NCBI RefSeq assembly: GCF_016765615.1
Contig: NZ_JAESWA010000022.1
Coordinates: 893,542 to 957,541 of the forward strand
Origin: Clostridium paridis
GTDB lineage: Bacteria; Bacillota; Clostridia; Clostridiales; Clostridiaceae
DNA length: 64,000 nucleotides
Reading direction: 5' to 3'
Position 1 is the stretch's first letter. Every line of letters begins with the position of its first letter. Positions 17,586 through 26,563 of this stretch are shown piece by piece. Position numbers and translations under genes: made by a program. The notes under the pieces were generated by a model. The model saw only the letters and a list, made by a program, of their open reading frames with translations, did no database searches and was not told where the DNA came from.

Positions 17586-17692
17586 GATTTCTCCTTAATT
17601 TATTAATATATATACCTGATAGTACTTAAAAAGGTACATACTACTCTCTTATTAAAATATTCAATTATTTTCCTAATGTTACTTTTACATTG

Positions 17693-17740
17693 GGAAAATA
17701 AAGAGAATCTCAAATACATATTTATATTTAAGATTCTCCT
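17693..17740 (-). terminator. Terminator after the YhaO-YhaN operon
   Basis: On the minus strand GAGAATCTTAAATA pairs with TATTTGAGATTCTC and is followed by TTTATTTT. Confidence 0.75.
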
Positions 17741-17753
17741 AAAAAACTCTATA

Positions 17754-17860
17754 TTATAGAGTTTTAAGTTCAACTAATAATTTATTAATGCCTGAAAATG
17801 TCCATAAACTGACATTTTCAAACAAGAATAAATTAAGTTTCCTATAAAAAACTCTATATA
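17754..17860 (+). repeat. Palindromic element, copy A
   Basis: A roughly 107-base imperfect palindrome with a near-identical partner at 54185-54293 in the same orientation (about 88% identity over the ungapped part plus a 2-base T-run indel). The outer stem AGAGTTTT/AAAACTCT and the inner stem TGAAAATGTC/GACATTTTCA are conserved. It abuts and overlaps the yhaN-like stop codon. No ORF is present. It may be a miniature mobile element or a structured RNA. Confidence 0.85.
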
Positions 17861-20622
17861 AGTTCTATCACTTGCATTTCGGTATTTAAAGACTCTATTT
17901 TAGAAGCCATATTTTTTAATATATCTACTTCTCTCTTTTGGCAGCTAAACAAAATTATCTGTCTTTTATAACTAACTTCACTTAATACCTCTAGTACATT
18001 CCTAAGCCTATTATCATCATATTGAACAAAAGCATCATCAAAAATTAAAGGTACCTTTTGCTCTTTAAAAAGCATATCAACAAGCGCTAACCTTAATGAG
18101 AGATATACTTGATCCCAAGCACCATTACTTAATAATTCCCCACTTAAGATATCACCTCTACCCTCAACAACTACAAGCTCATAATTCTGTGATACTTTTA
18201 CTTCTTTGTATTTACCTGATGTTAGCTTTGAAAAATAATATGATACTTTCTCATTTAATACCGGTCCCATATTTTTTTGAAGTTCTTTAAATGATTCCTC
18301 TAATAATTCAATAGCTAGTTCTACTCCTTTCAATCTTAATGAAAGTTCACTAATATTATCTAGTACTTCTTGCAAATCTCCCTCTATGGAAATTAAACTT
18401 CTTTTACCTAAAAACCTATTATATATTGAATTTTCTACATCTTTAAGTTCTTTCTCAATATTTATAAGTTTTAAGTTTGTTTGTTTAATTTCAAAATCAA
18501 CCTCTTCTTCTGTTTCATAGGAATAATCTAAATTATCATTAATAATATACTCAAGCTCTTTATTTATATTTTCTAAATCTCTATCCTTAAGAAGAACCTT
18601 ATAAGTTTCTTCTACTGATTTAAGCGAAGCTTGTACCTGCTCTTTTTCTTGTAATTTATCTAATATCTTATCTAATTCTAAATTCAAATTATTTAGTGGA
18701 ATGTCTTGAAACCCTATCAATTGTAACTTGTCGTATAATTTTTTTTCTTTTCTCTCTTTTTCATTATTAAGAGATTTTAGATTTTCACTATAATTGTTCC
18801 ATCTTTCATTCACAATTTTTTGTCTAGATAGAACTTCCTTTAAATCTTTAATCTTTAATAGTAACGCTTCTAAGCTATCACACCTAGCATAACCAAAAAT
18901 AGTATTTAGCATCTTAGTATCTTCTAAATATCTACTTTTGATTTCACTTATTTCTCCATTATAACTTTTTTCTTCTCTCTCTTTTATTAACGCACTTAGT
19001 ACTCTTATTTCTTCTTTATGTCTTTTATATTTACTTAAAGACACACCTAATTCCTCTAGTGATGAAAACTTAAGCATATTTACATATTCATTTAACTTAT
19101 TTTCTTTATCTATAATTTTCTCTTCTATCTCTTTTAATCTTTCTTTGCTATACTTATCATCTGTTAATTTCTCAATATCTTTAGATAATTTAAATCTTAT
19201 ATTTAAGAGAAATCCAACAAAAAATAGGGGTATTATAGAGAAGCTTGGTTTAACAAGTGCTAATGCAATTGAAGATAAAATACCCAATATAATCGAAATA
19301 GTAATAATAAAATTACTATTCTTTTTTTTCTTAATTTCCTTAGTTAAATCCTCTTTATACCCTAAGTCAATTTTATCTTTTAACATAAAAAGCAATTCTT
19401 CATATTCTTTAATGGTACTATCTATGTCATCTTCATAACCTTCAATATTAACCCCTTTACCTAATGAAAGCTTAATTTCATTCAAGCGGTTTTTTAACCC
19501 ATCAATCTCTTTTATATTCTCTTCATAAACTAGGATTTTACTTTTATTAACTTCTATTTCCTTATATAACTTTAATGTTTTTTCCTCTAAGTCATCTCCT
19601 AATTCTATTATACTTTTATTGCCCTCTAGTATTTCTTCTATGCTTCTTCTTTCCTTCTCTATCTCTTGTTCTTCTTCTAATTTACTTTCAATAACCTCAT
19701 TAAAACTTAATAATACTGCTACATCTTCTTTTATAACCTCAACTTTTTCTCTATCTAGTAAGCCTTCTTCTGATTTGAGTTCAACTTCAATTCCTTCTGC
19801 TAGTTTTTTCAATTCCTGACTTTTTCTTAAATATTCTAGAATATCTTTATATTCCTTCTGTAATTTCATTTTTTTAATATGTTTTTTATAGAAATCTAAT
19901 TTTTTTAATTTTAATTCTGTTTCTTCTTTTTCCTTTTTTATATCTATTAATCTACTTTCATCTTCTATATTTTTATTTGAGGTAATAAGAAAATCTTCTC
20001 TTTCTTCAATTAACTTATCTTTACTTTCTTTAAACTTATCTAATTCTCCATTTCCCCTTGTTGTTATTATTGATTTTCGCAATAGCTCTAGTTTAGCAAT
20101 TGCCTTGAAATAAGATACTCCTTCTTCTCCACTTTCGAAACTATTTGTTAATCTATGCATAACCTCATCATCCTTAGAAGAACTTACATATGTTCCTAAC
20201 CCTTTAATAAAAAGCGTATTCTCAAAAGAACTAAGGCTTATATTTAAAAGATCTTTTCCCGGTTCATCTAAGCTTATTTCATTTACCTTACTTCCTGATA
20301 TTTCATCTATAATATTAGAATTATCTTCTTTCTTTGTATTCCCAAAGGATCTTATTATTCTCAAGTCTTCACTTTTAACATTAACTAAAAGTTCTCCTTG
20401 AGATCTTTCAGAATTATATATTGCATATCTAGTCCTTAAATTATCCCTTAAAGACTTGTTTCTTTTTGCTGAAATACCATAAAGCCAAACTTTTATGAAA
20501 CTTTGAAGAGTGCTCTTTCCTGCTTCATTTCCGCCATAGACTATATTAATTCCTTCTTTAAAGGTTAATTCTATGTTTTTTAAGTTTCCAAATCTCTTGA
20601 TTTTTAGGTCTTTAATAATCAT
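17854..20622 (-). CDS. YhaN/SbcC-like SMC-type ATPase
   Basis: The 922-residue ABC-type ATPase is of the Rad50/SbcC/YhaN kind. Walker A GGNEAGKST is at 30-38 and Walker B IFDDAFVQYDD near 858-868; long coiled coils lie between, and a signature-like region is near LLSNGAWDQVYLSLRLAL. A strongly hydrophobic segment at about 435-475 interrupts the coiled coils, as in Bacillus YhaN and unlike classical SbcC, suggesting membrane attachment. Its start overlaps the exonuclease gene by 11 bases, so the two subunits are translationally coupled and probably act together in DNA-end processing. Confidence 0.88.
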   Translation of the reverse strand: MIIKDLKIKRFGNLKNIELTFKEGINIVYGGNEAGKSTLQSFIKVWLYGISAKRNKSLRDNLRTRYAIYNSERSQGELLVNVKSEDLRIIRSFGNTKKEDNSNIIDEISGSKVNEISLDEPGKDLLNISLSSFENTLFIKGLGTYVSSSKDDEVMHRLTNSFESGEEGVSYFKAIAKLELLRKSIITTRGNGELDKFKESKDKLIEEREDFLITSNKNIEDESRLIDIKKEKEETELKLKKLDFYKKHIKKMKLQKEYKDILEYLRKSQELKKLAEGIEVELKSEEGLLDREKVEVIKEDVAVLLSFNEVIESKLEEEQEIEKERRSIEEILEGNKSIIELGDDLEEKTLKLYKEIEVNKSKILVYEENIKEIDGLKNRLNEIKLSLGKGVNIEGYEDDIDSTIKEYEELLFMLKDKIDLGYKEDLTKEIKKKKNSNFIITISIILGILSSIALALVKPSFSIIPLFFVGFLLNIRFKLSKDIEKLTDDKYSKERLKEIEEKIIDKENKLNEYVNMLKFSSLEELGVSLSKYKRHKEEIRVLSALIKEREEKSYNGEISEIKSRYLEDTKMLNTIFGYARCDSLEALLLKIKDLKEVLSRQKIVNERWNNYSENLKSLNNEKERKEKKLYDKLQLIGFQDIPLNNLNLELDKILDKLQEKEQVQASLKSVEETYKVLLKDRDLENINKELEYIINDNLDYSYETEEEVDFEIKQTNLKLINIEKELKDVENSIYNRFLGKRSLISIEGDLQEVLDNISELSLRLKGVELAIELLEESFKELQKNMGPVLNEKVSYYFSKLTSGKYKEVKVSQNYELVVVEGRGDILSGELLSNGAWDQVYLSLRLALVDMLFKEQKVPLIFDDAFVQYDDNRLRNVLEVLSEVSYKRQIILFSCQKREVDILKNMASKIESLNTEMQVIELI

Positions 20623-21748
20623 TACCCTTCACTTCCTCTTCCATTAACGCCTCTAAACCTATCTTAAGAGCTTCCTCAAGATAAGTTTTTTCTTCTTCAG
20701 TCGCATCTAATAACCTTTCAGCTACTTTTCTATAATAAATTCCTCTCAAAGAATTTTCCTTCTTTATAATATCAATATCTAAATTAACCCTTGTTTCATC
20801 CTTTATTTTAATATAATAAAATTTATCTTTTAGCCTATACTCTAAGGTTTTAACTTTTATAGGCATTTCACCATTAATATAACCTGATAAAATTACTTTG
20901 TAAAAATTTCTATTAGTATCTTCATCTTTTAGCGACAATAGTATTGAATTAATTACTTGTTCTTGATTAGTGCAATTGCTAATATCTACTTCTATTGAAT
21001 TATATGTTCTTTCACATAATGGTAAAAACTTAAGATTGACACCATCTTTATATACTTCACCAACGACTATTCCCTTTTCTCCAGTTTCATCAAAGCCTCT
21101 TCCTTCTGGGCAGCCTGAATAAGCATAGAATGTATCGTCTTCCTTTCTTATACCTGAAAAACCATGCCTATGTCCTAAGGCTAAGTAATTTAAATTACTC
21201 TTTCCTATTTCCTGAATAGTAATAGGGTTATATTCATTTCCTGTAGAGGTGGTAACTTCACCATGCAGTGCCATTATATTAATATATTCCTTATATATTG
21301 AGGGAATATTAAAATTCTTTAACAGTGATGTATTCTCATAATTTGAGCTAAAAGAATACCCATAGACAACAGTCTTAATCTCTTCTAGAACTACATATTC
21401 TAGTTCATTTGAAAAAATAAATACATTTTTAGGCCAATTAAAAACCTTATAGAAACTTTTTTCACTTAATGGATCATGATTTCCTGCTGCTATAAATACC
21501 TTCGTGTCTTTTAATGTTTCTATCTCACTTTTTAAAAATTCTAAGGTTGACTTCTTTATTGAAGAATTGTCAAATATATCTCCACATAGAAGAAGAATTT
21601 GTACACATTCTTCATTGGCTAAATCTATGATTTTTTTAAAACTCTTCTTTATATCTTCATTTCTTTTCTCACCATAAGAACTAGATAATTCTTTGAAGGG
21701 AGAATCAAAGTGGAAATCTGCTGCATGTATAATTTTTATCCTATTCAT
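20612..21748 (-). CDS. YhaO/SbcD-like metallophosphoesterase (DNA exonuclease)
   Basis: The 378-residue calcineurin-like phosphoesterase has the Mre11/SbcD motif series: ADFHFD (D11, H13), LLCGDIFD, AAGNHDP, ALHGEV and ALGHRH. A C-terminal domain of about 100 residues should bind the ATPase encoded next. It is paired with the YhaN-like gene by an 11-base overlap. Whether the pair acts as SbcCD or in a YhaN-type role cannot be settled here. Confidence 0.9.
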   Translation of the reverse strand: MNRIKIIHAADFHFDSPFKELSSSYGEKRNEDIKKSFKKIIDLANEECVQILLLCGDIFDNSSIKKSTLEFLKSEIETLKDTKVFIAAGNHDPLSEKSFYKVFNWPKNVFIFSNELEYVVLEEIKTVVYGYSFSSNYENTSLLKNFNIPSIYKEYINIMALHGEVTTSTGNEYNPITIQEIGKSNLNYLALGHRHGFSGIRKEDDTFYAYSGCPEGRGFDETGEKGIVVGEVYKDGVNLKFLPLCERTYNSIEVDISNCTNQEQVINSILLSLKDEDTNRNFYKVILSGYINGEMPIKVKTLEYRLKDKFYYIKIKDETRVNLDIDIIKKENSLRGIYYRKVAERLLDATEEEKTYLEEALKIGLEALMEEEVKGNDY

Positions 21749-21904
21749 ATAATCACCTTTTCCGGTTTAAAATTACTCTCAATCGAACTATTGTTCTTAT
21801 TTTATCATAAGTTTACAGCGAAAAAAAGAGTCTCCTTATAGCCCCTTAATTTAATAATTAATTTATTTTATAATTTTAAAATAAATTGTAATATGTATCC
21901 AATT

Positions 21905-21959
21905 AAGTAAATATATATAAAATTGTAACTTAGTTAAATAAGTTTATATATATTTACTT
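21905..21959. repeat. 17-bp perfect inverted repeat upstream of the SipW locus
   Basis: AAGTAAATATATATAAA (21905-21921) is perfectly inverted at 21943-21959 with a 21-base spacer. A candidate promoter TTGTAA (21923-21928) and TATATA (21945-21950), 16 bases apart, lies across the spacer and right arm. It is therefore placed like an operator for the sipW operon, though the low-complexity AT sequence tempers this. Confidence 0.6.
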
Positions 21960-22031
21960 ATAAATTTAATATTTAACTAGTAATTAACACTATTTTTTAA
22001 AATTTGTGAATAAATTTAAGGAGGGCATAAG

Positions 22032-22586
22032 ATGAAAAAGAAGATATTCAAGTATTTATCAAACATAATAATTGCTTTACTTTTTGTTTTAGTAATAGTT
22101 GCAGCTTATAGCAACATACAATCAAAAGGAAAGCCAGGTAATCTTACATCCATTGGATCTTATGAATGGCTGTCTGTACTCTCTGGAAGTATGAAGCCAG
22201 TATTTAATCCTGGAGACCTGATAATTGATAAAAAAGTTGATGCTAACAATCTTAAAGTAGGAGATATCGTAACTTATATCTATGATAAAAGCTTTCTAAC
22301 ATCACATAGAATAACTGAAATTAATAAAGACAATAAAGGAAATCTTGTATTTACAACCAAAGGCGATAGTAACAATGCAAAAGATGATATTTCAATTTCT
22401 TCAGATATGATAGTAGGTAAATATTTTTTTAGAATACCACTACTTGGATATCTATTATTAAATATAAAAGGATTACCTTCAGTTATAGGTATATGGCTTT
22501 TGTTTTTCTTAGTTACTGGAACAGAAATATATAGAATATATAAAGAACAAAAAAAGGCTGAACCTAGCGAATTAAAACCCGAGTAA
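22032..22586 (+). CDS. sipW: SipW-type signal peptidase I
   Basis: Membrane signal peptidase of the ER-like subclass. The 184-residue protein has an N-terminal membrane helix, catalytic serine S53 in SGSMKP, histidine H92 in SHRI where ordinary signal peptidases have lysine, and KGDSNNAKD with the conserved aspartates. A second membrane helix lies near 145-170. It should release the TasA-like proteins encoded immediately downstream. AAGGAGG precedes the ATG. A short GC-rich hairpin (22599-22622) separates it from the first substrate gene. Confidence 0.95.
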   Translation: MKKKIFKYLSNIIIALLFVLVIVAAYSNIQSKGKPGNLTSIGSYEWLSVLSGSMKPVFNPGDLIIDKKVDANNLKVGDIVTYIYDKSFLTSHRITEINKDNKGNLVFTTKGDSNNAKDDISISSDMIVGKYFFRIPLLGYLLLNIKGLPSVIGIWLLFFLVTGTEIYRIYKEQKKAEPSELKPE

Positions 22587-22669
22587 TATTTACTAAGTTA
22601 TGAAAAAGGCGCGCTTTTCATATAAATTTGATATTAAATTATAAAATTAAAATTTTAGGGGGAAAAATT

Positions 22670-23317
22670 ATGAATAAAAAATCAATTGGAGCATTATTAT
22701 TATCTGCATCTTTATTAGTTGCAGGTACAGCATCAACCTTTGCATACTTTACTACTACAGCAGATTCAACTACTCAAAAAATTACATTAGGAGATGTAAA
22801 AGTTAATTTTACTGCTCAAACTGAGTGGAGTCTTTTAGCTAGTGGAGTTGACATAGACCACTTTAGTAGAAATAACTTTTCTAATCTTCTTAATAAAAAT
22901 GATGAAATACTTCCAAGTGGAGACAATGTTTCAAGAGTAGCCCCTGGAGATGTTTTAACTAAAACTTTCACATTAAAGAATGAAGGCAAACTAGATGCTA
23001 AGGTTAAATTAAGCCTTGATGACATAAAAGTTGGTAGAGCTGACGATAAAGATCTTTTATTATTAGATTCAAAATTATTTAACTTTAAAGCTTATGCAGT
23101 TAATGCAGATGGTACCAGAGGAAATGAGATTAACTTAGTCTTAGCTCCTGGCTATGTATTATTAGATGCTGGTTCTGGTCAAGAAGTTGGAATTACTGTT
23201 ACTACTCTAGTTGACAACAGTATGACAAATGGTGCTATGAATAAAGTATTATCCTTTAATTTACATGCAGATGCAACTCAATGGAACAACCCAGGTTGGA
23301 GTGAATCTGGTCACTAA
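22670..23317 (+). CDS. TasA/camelysin-like SipW-dependent secreted fibre protein 1
   Basis: From the ATG at 22670 (AGGGGG upstream) the protein has 215 residues. It carries a SipW-type signal peptide (LLLSASLLVAGTASTFAYFT), the VAPGDVLTKTFTLKNEG motif near residue 90 shared with its neighbours, and a C-terminal ATQWNNPGW. This domain form belongs to the TasA/CalY family, which builds biofilm fibres. As the first substrate gene after sipW, followed by a strong hairpin, it is probably the major subunit. A comparable sipW-linked pilin/fibre locus is known in C. perfringens. Confidence 0.88.
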   Translation: MNKKSIGALLLSASLLVAGTASTFAYFTTTADSTTQKITLGDVKVNFTAQTEWSLLASGVDIDHFSRNNFSNLLNKNDEILPSGDNVSRVAPGDVLTKTFTLKNEGKLDAKVKLSLDDIKVGRADDKDLLLLDSKLFNFKAYAVNADGTRGNEINLVLAPGYVLLDAGSGQEVGITVTTLVDNSMTNGAMNKVLSFNLHADATQWNNPGWSESGH

Positions 23318-23343
23318 TCACTTGCTATATTAACTTCATAAAT

Positions 23344-23392
23344 ATTACAGTGCTTTAAAATTATTTATCGCACTGTAATTCTTTATATTTAG
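23344..23392 (+). terminator. Intra-operon terminator after fibre gene 1
   Basis: ATTACAGTGC (23344-23353) pairs perfectly with GCACTGTAAT (23370-23379) and is followed by TCTTTATATTT. It lies between the first and second SipW-substrate genes and could lower expression of the downstream genes. Confidence 0.65.
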
Positions 23393-23402
23393 GAGGATAT
23401 AT

Positions 23403-24005
23403 ATGAAGAATTCAAAGCTAATAATTTTAATTGTCCTTTCAATTCTTCTACTAACTTCAGGCACTGTGGGGGTTTATGCATATCTAACTGCTACCACTAA
23501 AACAGATCCTATTACATTCACCCTCGGCGATGTAAAGCTTCAAACCTCTAATTCTCCTTGGGAATATGATCCTATTGTAATTGAAAATGCAAAATCTTTA
23601 AGGAATGATCTTGTAGAAGGAAAACCTCTTACTTCTGATCTTAATATTAATAACTTAAGACCTGGTGATGCTTTCAATAAGGAGATTACTATAAAATACA
23701 CTGGTTCTCTCGAATCTAAGCTTAAGATAACAAAGGGAACCTTATTAAGTGAATCGCCCTTCACCTTAAGTATAGAACTTATTAATGGTAATTCAACCAT
23801 AAAAATATCCAAAGACTCAAAAGATGATAACACTTGGTATGTTGAGAATGTAAAACAAAATGCTTCATTAACATTTAATGTGAGATTAGAAGTTCCGACA
23901 AATATTACCAATTCCACTGGTGATAACCTTACCTTAAATAATGATGCTTTTAAACTACTAGATATTACAGCCACTCAATGGAATAACCCAACCTATAGTA
24001 ATTAA
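23403..24005 (+). CDS. TasA-like SipW-dependent secreted protein 2
   Basis: The 200-residue paralogue has a signal segment LLLTSGTVGVYAYLTATTK and the LRPGDAFNKEITIKYTG version of the shared motif. The C-terminus DITATQWNNPTYSN closely matches fibre protein 1. TTTAGGAGG lies upstream of the ATG. It is probably a minor or accessory subunit of the same fibre. The shared ATQWNNP tail implies a common assembly signal or strand, which is inference. Confidence 0.83.
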   Translation: MKNSKLIILIVLSILLLTSGTVGVYAYLTATTKTDPITFTLGDVKLQTSNSPWEYDPIVIENAKSLRNDLVEGKPLTSDLNINNLRPGDAFNKEITIKYTGSLESKLKITKGTLLSESPFTLSIELINGNSTIKISKDSKDDNTWYVENVKQNASLTFNVRLEVPTNITNSTGDNLTLNNDAFKLLDITATQWNNPTYSN

Positions 24006-24051
24006 TATAGGGTTCTAATTATTAAAATCCTTTAAGCAAGGAGTATAAAAA

Positions 24052-24780
24052 ATGAAGATTAGAAAACAAATTAAAAAATTTATCCTTGCCTTATTCGTTG
24101 GAGCAATGATGGTTTCTCTTGTAGTTGGCTCTATAAAGGCATCAGCACTTCAAGGTGTTCAAGACAAGGTAACTATTGTTCCTAAGGTTAGCGATAATAA
24201 TTCAGGAATGTTTGATGAAAGTGATGGATTTTGGTATCCAGGAAGAAAACTTACTAAGGACTTTGTAATAAAAAATGATAATACAACTGACCTAGAAATA
24301 AGTAAAATCTCAGTTAAAATAGAATCAGTTAACAACTTTCTGTTAAGGAAAGTTATAAATCCAGATGAAAGTATATATAATGAATTTTTAAAGAATTTAA
24401 AAGTTCAGTTAAAAGATAAAGATTTAGTTCTCTTCGACGGTACATTTGAAGACCTCAAAAATAATAGTGTTTTGTTAGATAAGCCTATAGTAACTTCTGG
24501 CGGCAGTTCAGAAGATATTTCTATTACAGTTTATTTAAATGAAACTACAGGAAATATATTTCAAAATCTACAACAGCTATTTAATCTAAGTATTCAATTT
24601 TCATTAAAGGATGGCGGGACTGTGACTACTGCCATTACTACACTTCCTAAAACCGGGGCAGCAGCTAACTTTGCCCTTTTAACTGCTTTAGCTATGGCTC
24701 TTATTGGTATAGGATTAATCATTTTTGATTACAGACAAAAAAAAGCCTCTCTAAACAAAGGAGGTAATAGCATTGAATAA
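24052..24780 (+). CDS. LPXTG-anchored protein of the SipW fibre locus
   Basis: The 242-residue protein has an N-terminal signal segment ending near SIKASA and a beta-rich ectodomain containing WYPGRKLTKDFVIKNDN, a variant of the locus motif. A full sortase tail follows: LPKTG (198-202), a hydrophobic helix and the basic end DYRQKKASLNK. It is thus expected to be covalently attached to peptidoglycan and could be the basal anchor for fibres made of its neighbours. No sortase gene is in the window. Ribosome site AAGGAG. Confidence 0.87.
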   Translation: MKIRKQIKKFILALFVGAMMVSLVVGSIKASALQGVQDKVTIVPKVSDNNSGMFDESDGFWYPGRKLTKDFVIKNDNTTDLEISKISVKIESVNNFLLRKVINPDESIYNEFLKNLKVQLKDKDLVLFDGTFEDLKNNSVLLDKPIVTSGGSSEDISITVYLNETTGNIFQNLQQLFNLSIQFSLKDGGTVTTAITTLPKTGAAANFALLTALAMALIGIGLIIFDYRQKKASLNKGGNSIE

Positions 24781-25354
24781 CAAAAAACTTATAAAGATTA
24801 TTCTACTTTGTTTAACATTAACATTTTCTGGAGTTGGAGTCACCTATTCTTATTTTGTTTATAACGAAAAAGTTGAAAACAGTATTAATGTATCCATTGG
24901 AACAATACAATCTGATTTCGTAAATTCTAAAACACAATCACATATCACATGTCCTATAGTTAATATTAGTGGATTACTTCCAGGTGCAACTCAATCTAAA
25001 AACTATAATATAAAGAATATAGGAAGCCTAACATCTAAAGTTGCATTTAGTTTAGATAACTTTACAGAATCAGAAAAAGATGCATTAATTCCATATATAA
25101 ACTTTAGAATTGAGTCTGGCTCTAATCTATTATATGATGGTACTTTAAAAGGCTATATTGAAAGTTCCGATAAAATACTCACTTTAAAAGATCAAAATGA
25201 TGACCCAATTCTTTTAAAAGCAGATAGTGGCATTGAAGTTAAATTAAGCTTTACTCTTCAAAGTAATGTTCCTTATAAAGCTGAAGGAAAAAGTCTTAAA
25301 TTCAATATCAATATTCACTCAACTCAACCCAATGATCCTCAGTGGTCTTATTAA
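24773..25354 (+). CDS. TasA-like SipW-dependent secreted protein 3
   Basis: The 193-residue protein begins at a TTG with GGAGG eight bases upstream, overlapping the previous stop by eight bases, so translation is coupled to the LPXTG gene. The signal segment is LLCLTLTFSGVGVTYSYFVY. The shared motif appears as LLPGATQSKNYNIKNIG. Its C-terminus HSTQPNDPQWSY is a looser version of the TQWNNP tail. Probably an accessory fibre subunit. Confidence 0.8.
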   Translation: MNNKKLIKIILLCLTLTFSGVGVTYSYFVYNEKVENSINVSIGTIQSDFVNSKTQSHITCPIVNISGLLPGATQSKNYNIKNIGSLTSKVAFSLDNFTESEKDALIPYINFRIESGSNLLYDGTLKGYIESSDKILTLKDQNDDPILLKADSGIEVKLSFTLQSNVPYKAEGKSLKFNINIHSTQPNDPQWSY

Positions 25355-25374
25355 AATTAGGAGGTGAAGCGATT

Positions 25375-26490
25375 ATGAATTTAAGAAAAAAATTATCTTA
25401 TCTTTTCTTATGCTTGGTTCTTCTAGTGACAAGCTGCAATATAGGAACCTATGCTTTTTTATCTGACAAAGCTACAAATTCTAATAATAGTATATCTACT
25501 GGGACGTTTCCAAAACCAATTGTAAAACTATATGCTTCAGTAGGTCCAATATACAAAAACTTCTTCACCAGTAATAAAGACTATGAAAGTCCTAATTATA
25601 GGCAGTGGCTTGATAATGCATCAACTTTTATTATTAATGATTTACTAAACAAAACCTCCCAAGAACCAGTGGGAAGTGATTATAATAAATTTCAAAATAT
25701 CTTATCTAATAATAGTGATTTTATTAACGTAAAAAATGACATTTCTACTTCTAGCTTTAAAAGCTGGGCTGGTGAAATAATAAAAGATTCTAGTAGTGTT
25801 AATGAGCATGGCTCGTTAATGCACAATATTGTGGTTATTGGTACACCAATAAAGGAAGGTTTAAATTTAGGTAAGATTAATGTAAATAGTTGTGGATTAC
25901 AAATTGAACAACAAGATATCTTTCAAAGTATTGAAAAGAAAAATAAAGATGATAAAATGAATGAATATATTCTAAAAAGAGATGCAAATGAACTTAATCT
26001 CGCTAATAATACAAATAGAATAATTACCTTTGATTACGTAAATGGTCAATATGTTAAAACTGGAACTGGCACTAATCAAAACTATGTTCCTGCTACAGAA
26101 GCAGATTTAATCATATTTGATATAGGAAGTGAAGGTTATAGTGTATTGCCTGATGAAAAATCAAATCCTTCCTCCTTAAACTATCTTAATAATCTTCTTA
26201 TTGGCAAAAGAGTTTATGCTAAAAAAACTGGAAAAGATTTAACTACTCCTTGGACAGGAGAAATGAAGAAATTAGTGTTAAATGGAATGGTACCAAATGA
26301 AGATTATAGATGTAGATTAGACAGAACCGAGTGTACGGCAATATTTACTTATAAGGAATATCAGGTATCACCTCAAAAGTATATTGTTAATTATTTAAAT
26401 CCTAAAGATAGTACTAAGGAAATAACCTCTAAAAATACGGAGATTAATGTTGATGAAGATTTAAATATGCCATCTGAAATTTTCAACTAA
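25375..26490 (+). CDS. Large SipW-type exported protein
   Basis: From the ATG at 25375 (GGAGGTGAAGCGATT upstream) the protein has 371 residues. It starts with a SipW-type signal peptide ending CNIGTYAFLSDKATNSNNS. The mature part lacks the PG-IKN motif and TQWNNP tail, so it is not a simple TasA paralogue. It contains several tryptophan/glycine segments (SFKSWAGEIIKDS, TPWTGEMKKL). No known domain was recognised. As the last gene of the operon it could be a tip protein or adhesin, but that is only a guess. Confidence 0.75.
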   Translation: MNLRKKLSYLFLCLVLLVTSCNIGTYAFLSDKATNSNNSISTGTFPKPIVKLYASVGPIYKNFFTSNKDYESPNYRQWLDNASTFIINDLLNKTSQEPVGSDYNKFQNILSNNSDFINVKNDISTSSFKSWAGEIIKDSSSVNEHGSLMHNIVVIGTPIKEGLNLGKINVNSCGLQIEQQDIFQSIEKKNKDDKMNEYILKRDANELNLANNTNRIITFDYVNGQYVKTGTGTNQNYVPATEADLIIFDIGSEGYSVLPDEKSNPSSLNYLNNLLIGKRVYAKKTGKDLTTPWTGEMKKLVLNGMVPNEDYRCRLDRTECTAIFTYKEYQVSPQKYIVNYLNPKDSTKEITSKNTEINVDEDLNMPSEIFN

Positions 26491-26510
26491 TACTAGAAAG
26501 TATTTTAATT

Positions 26511-26550
26511 AAAAGCCCTTATCTTTTAAATCAAGATAAGGGCTCTTTTC
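26511..26550. terminator. Bidirectional terminator at the end of the SipW operon
   Basis: AGCCCTTATCTT pairs with AAGATAAGGGCT around a loop of about eight bases, followed by CTTTTCT on the plus strand. It is shared with the converging second sipW gene. Confidence 0.85.
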
Positions 26551-26563
26551 TACATATTTCAAT

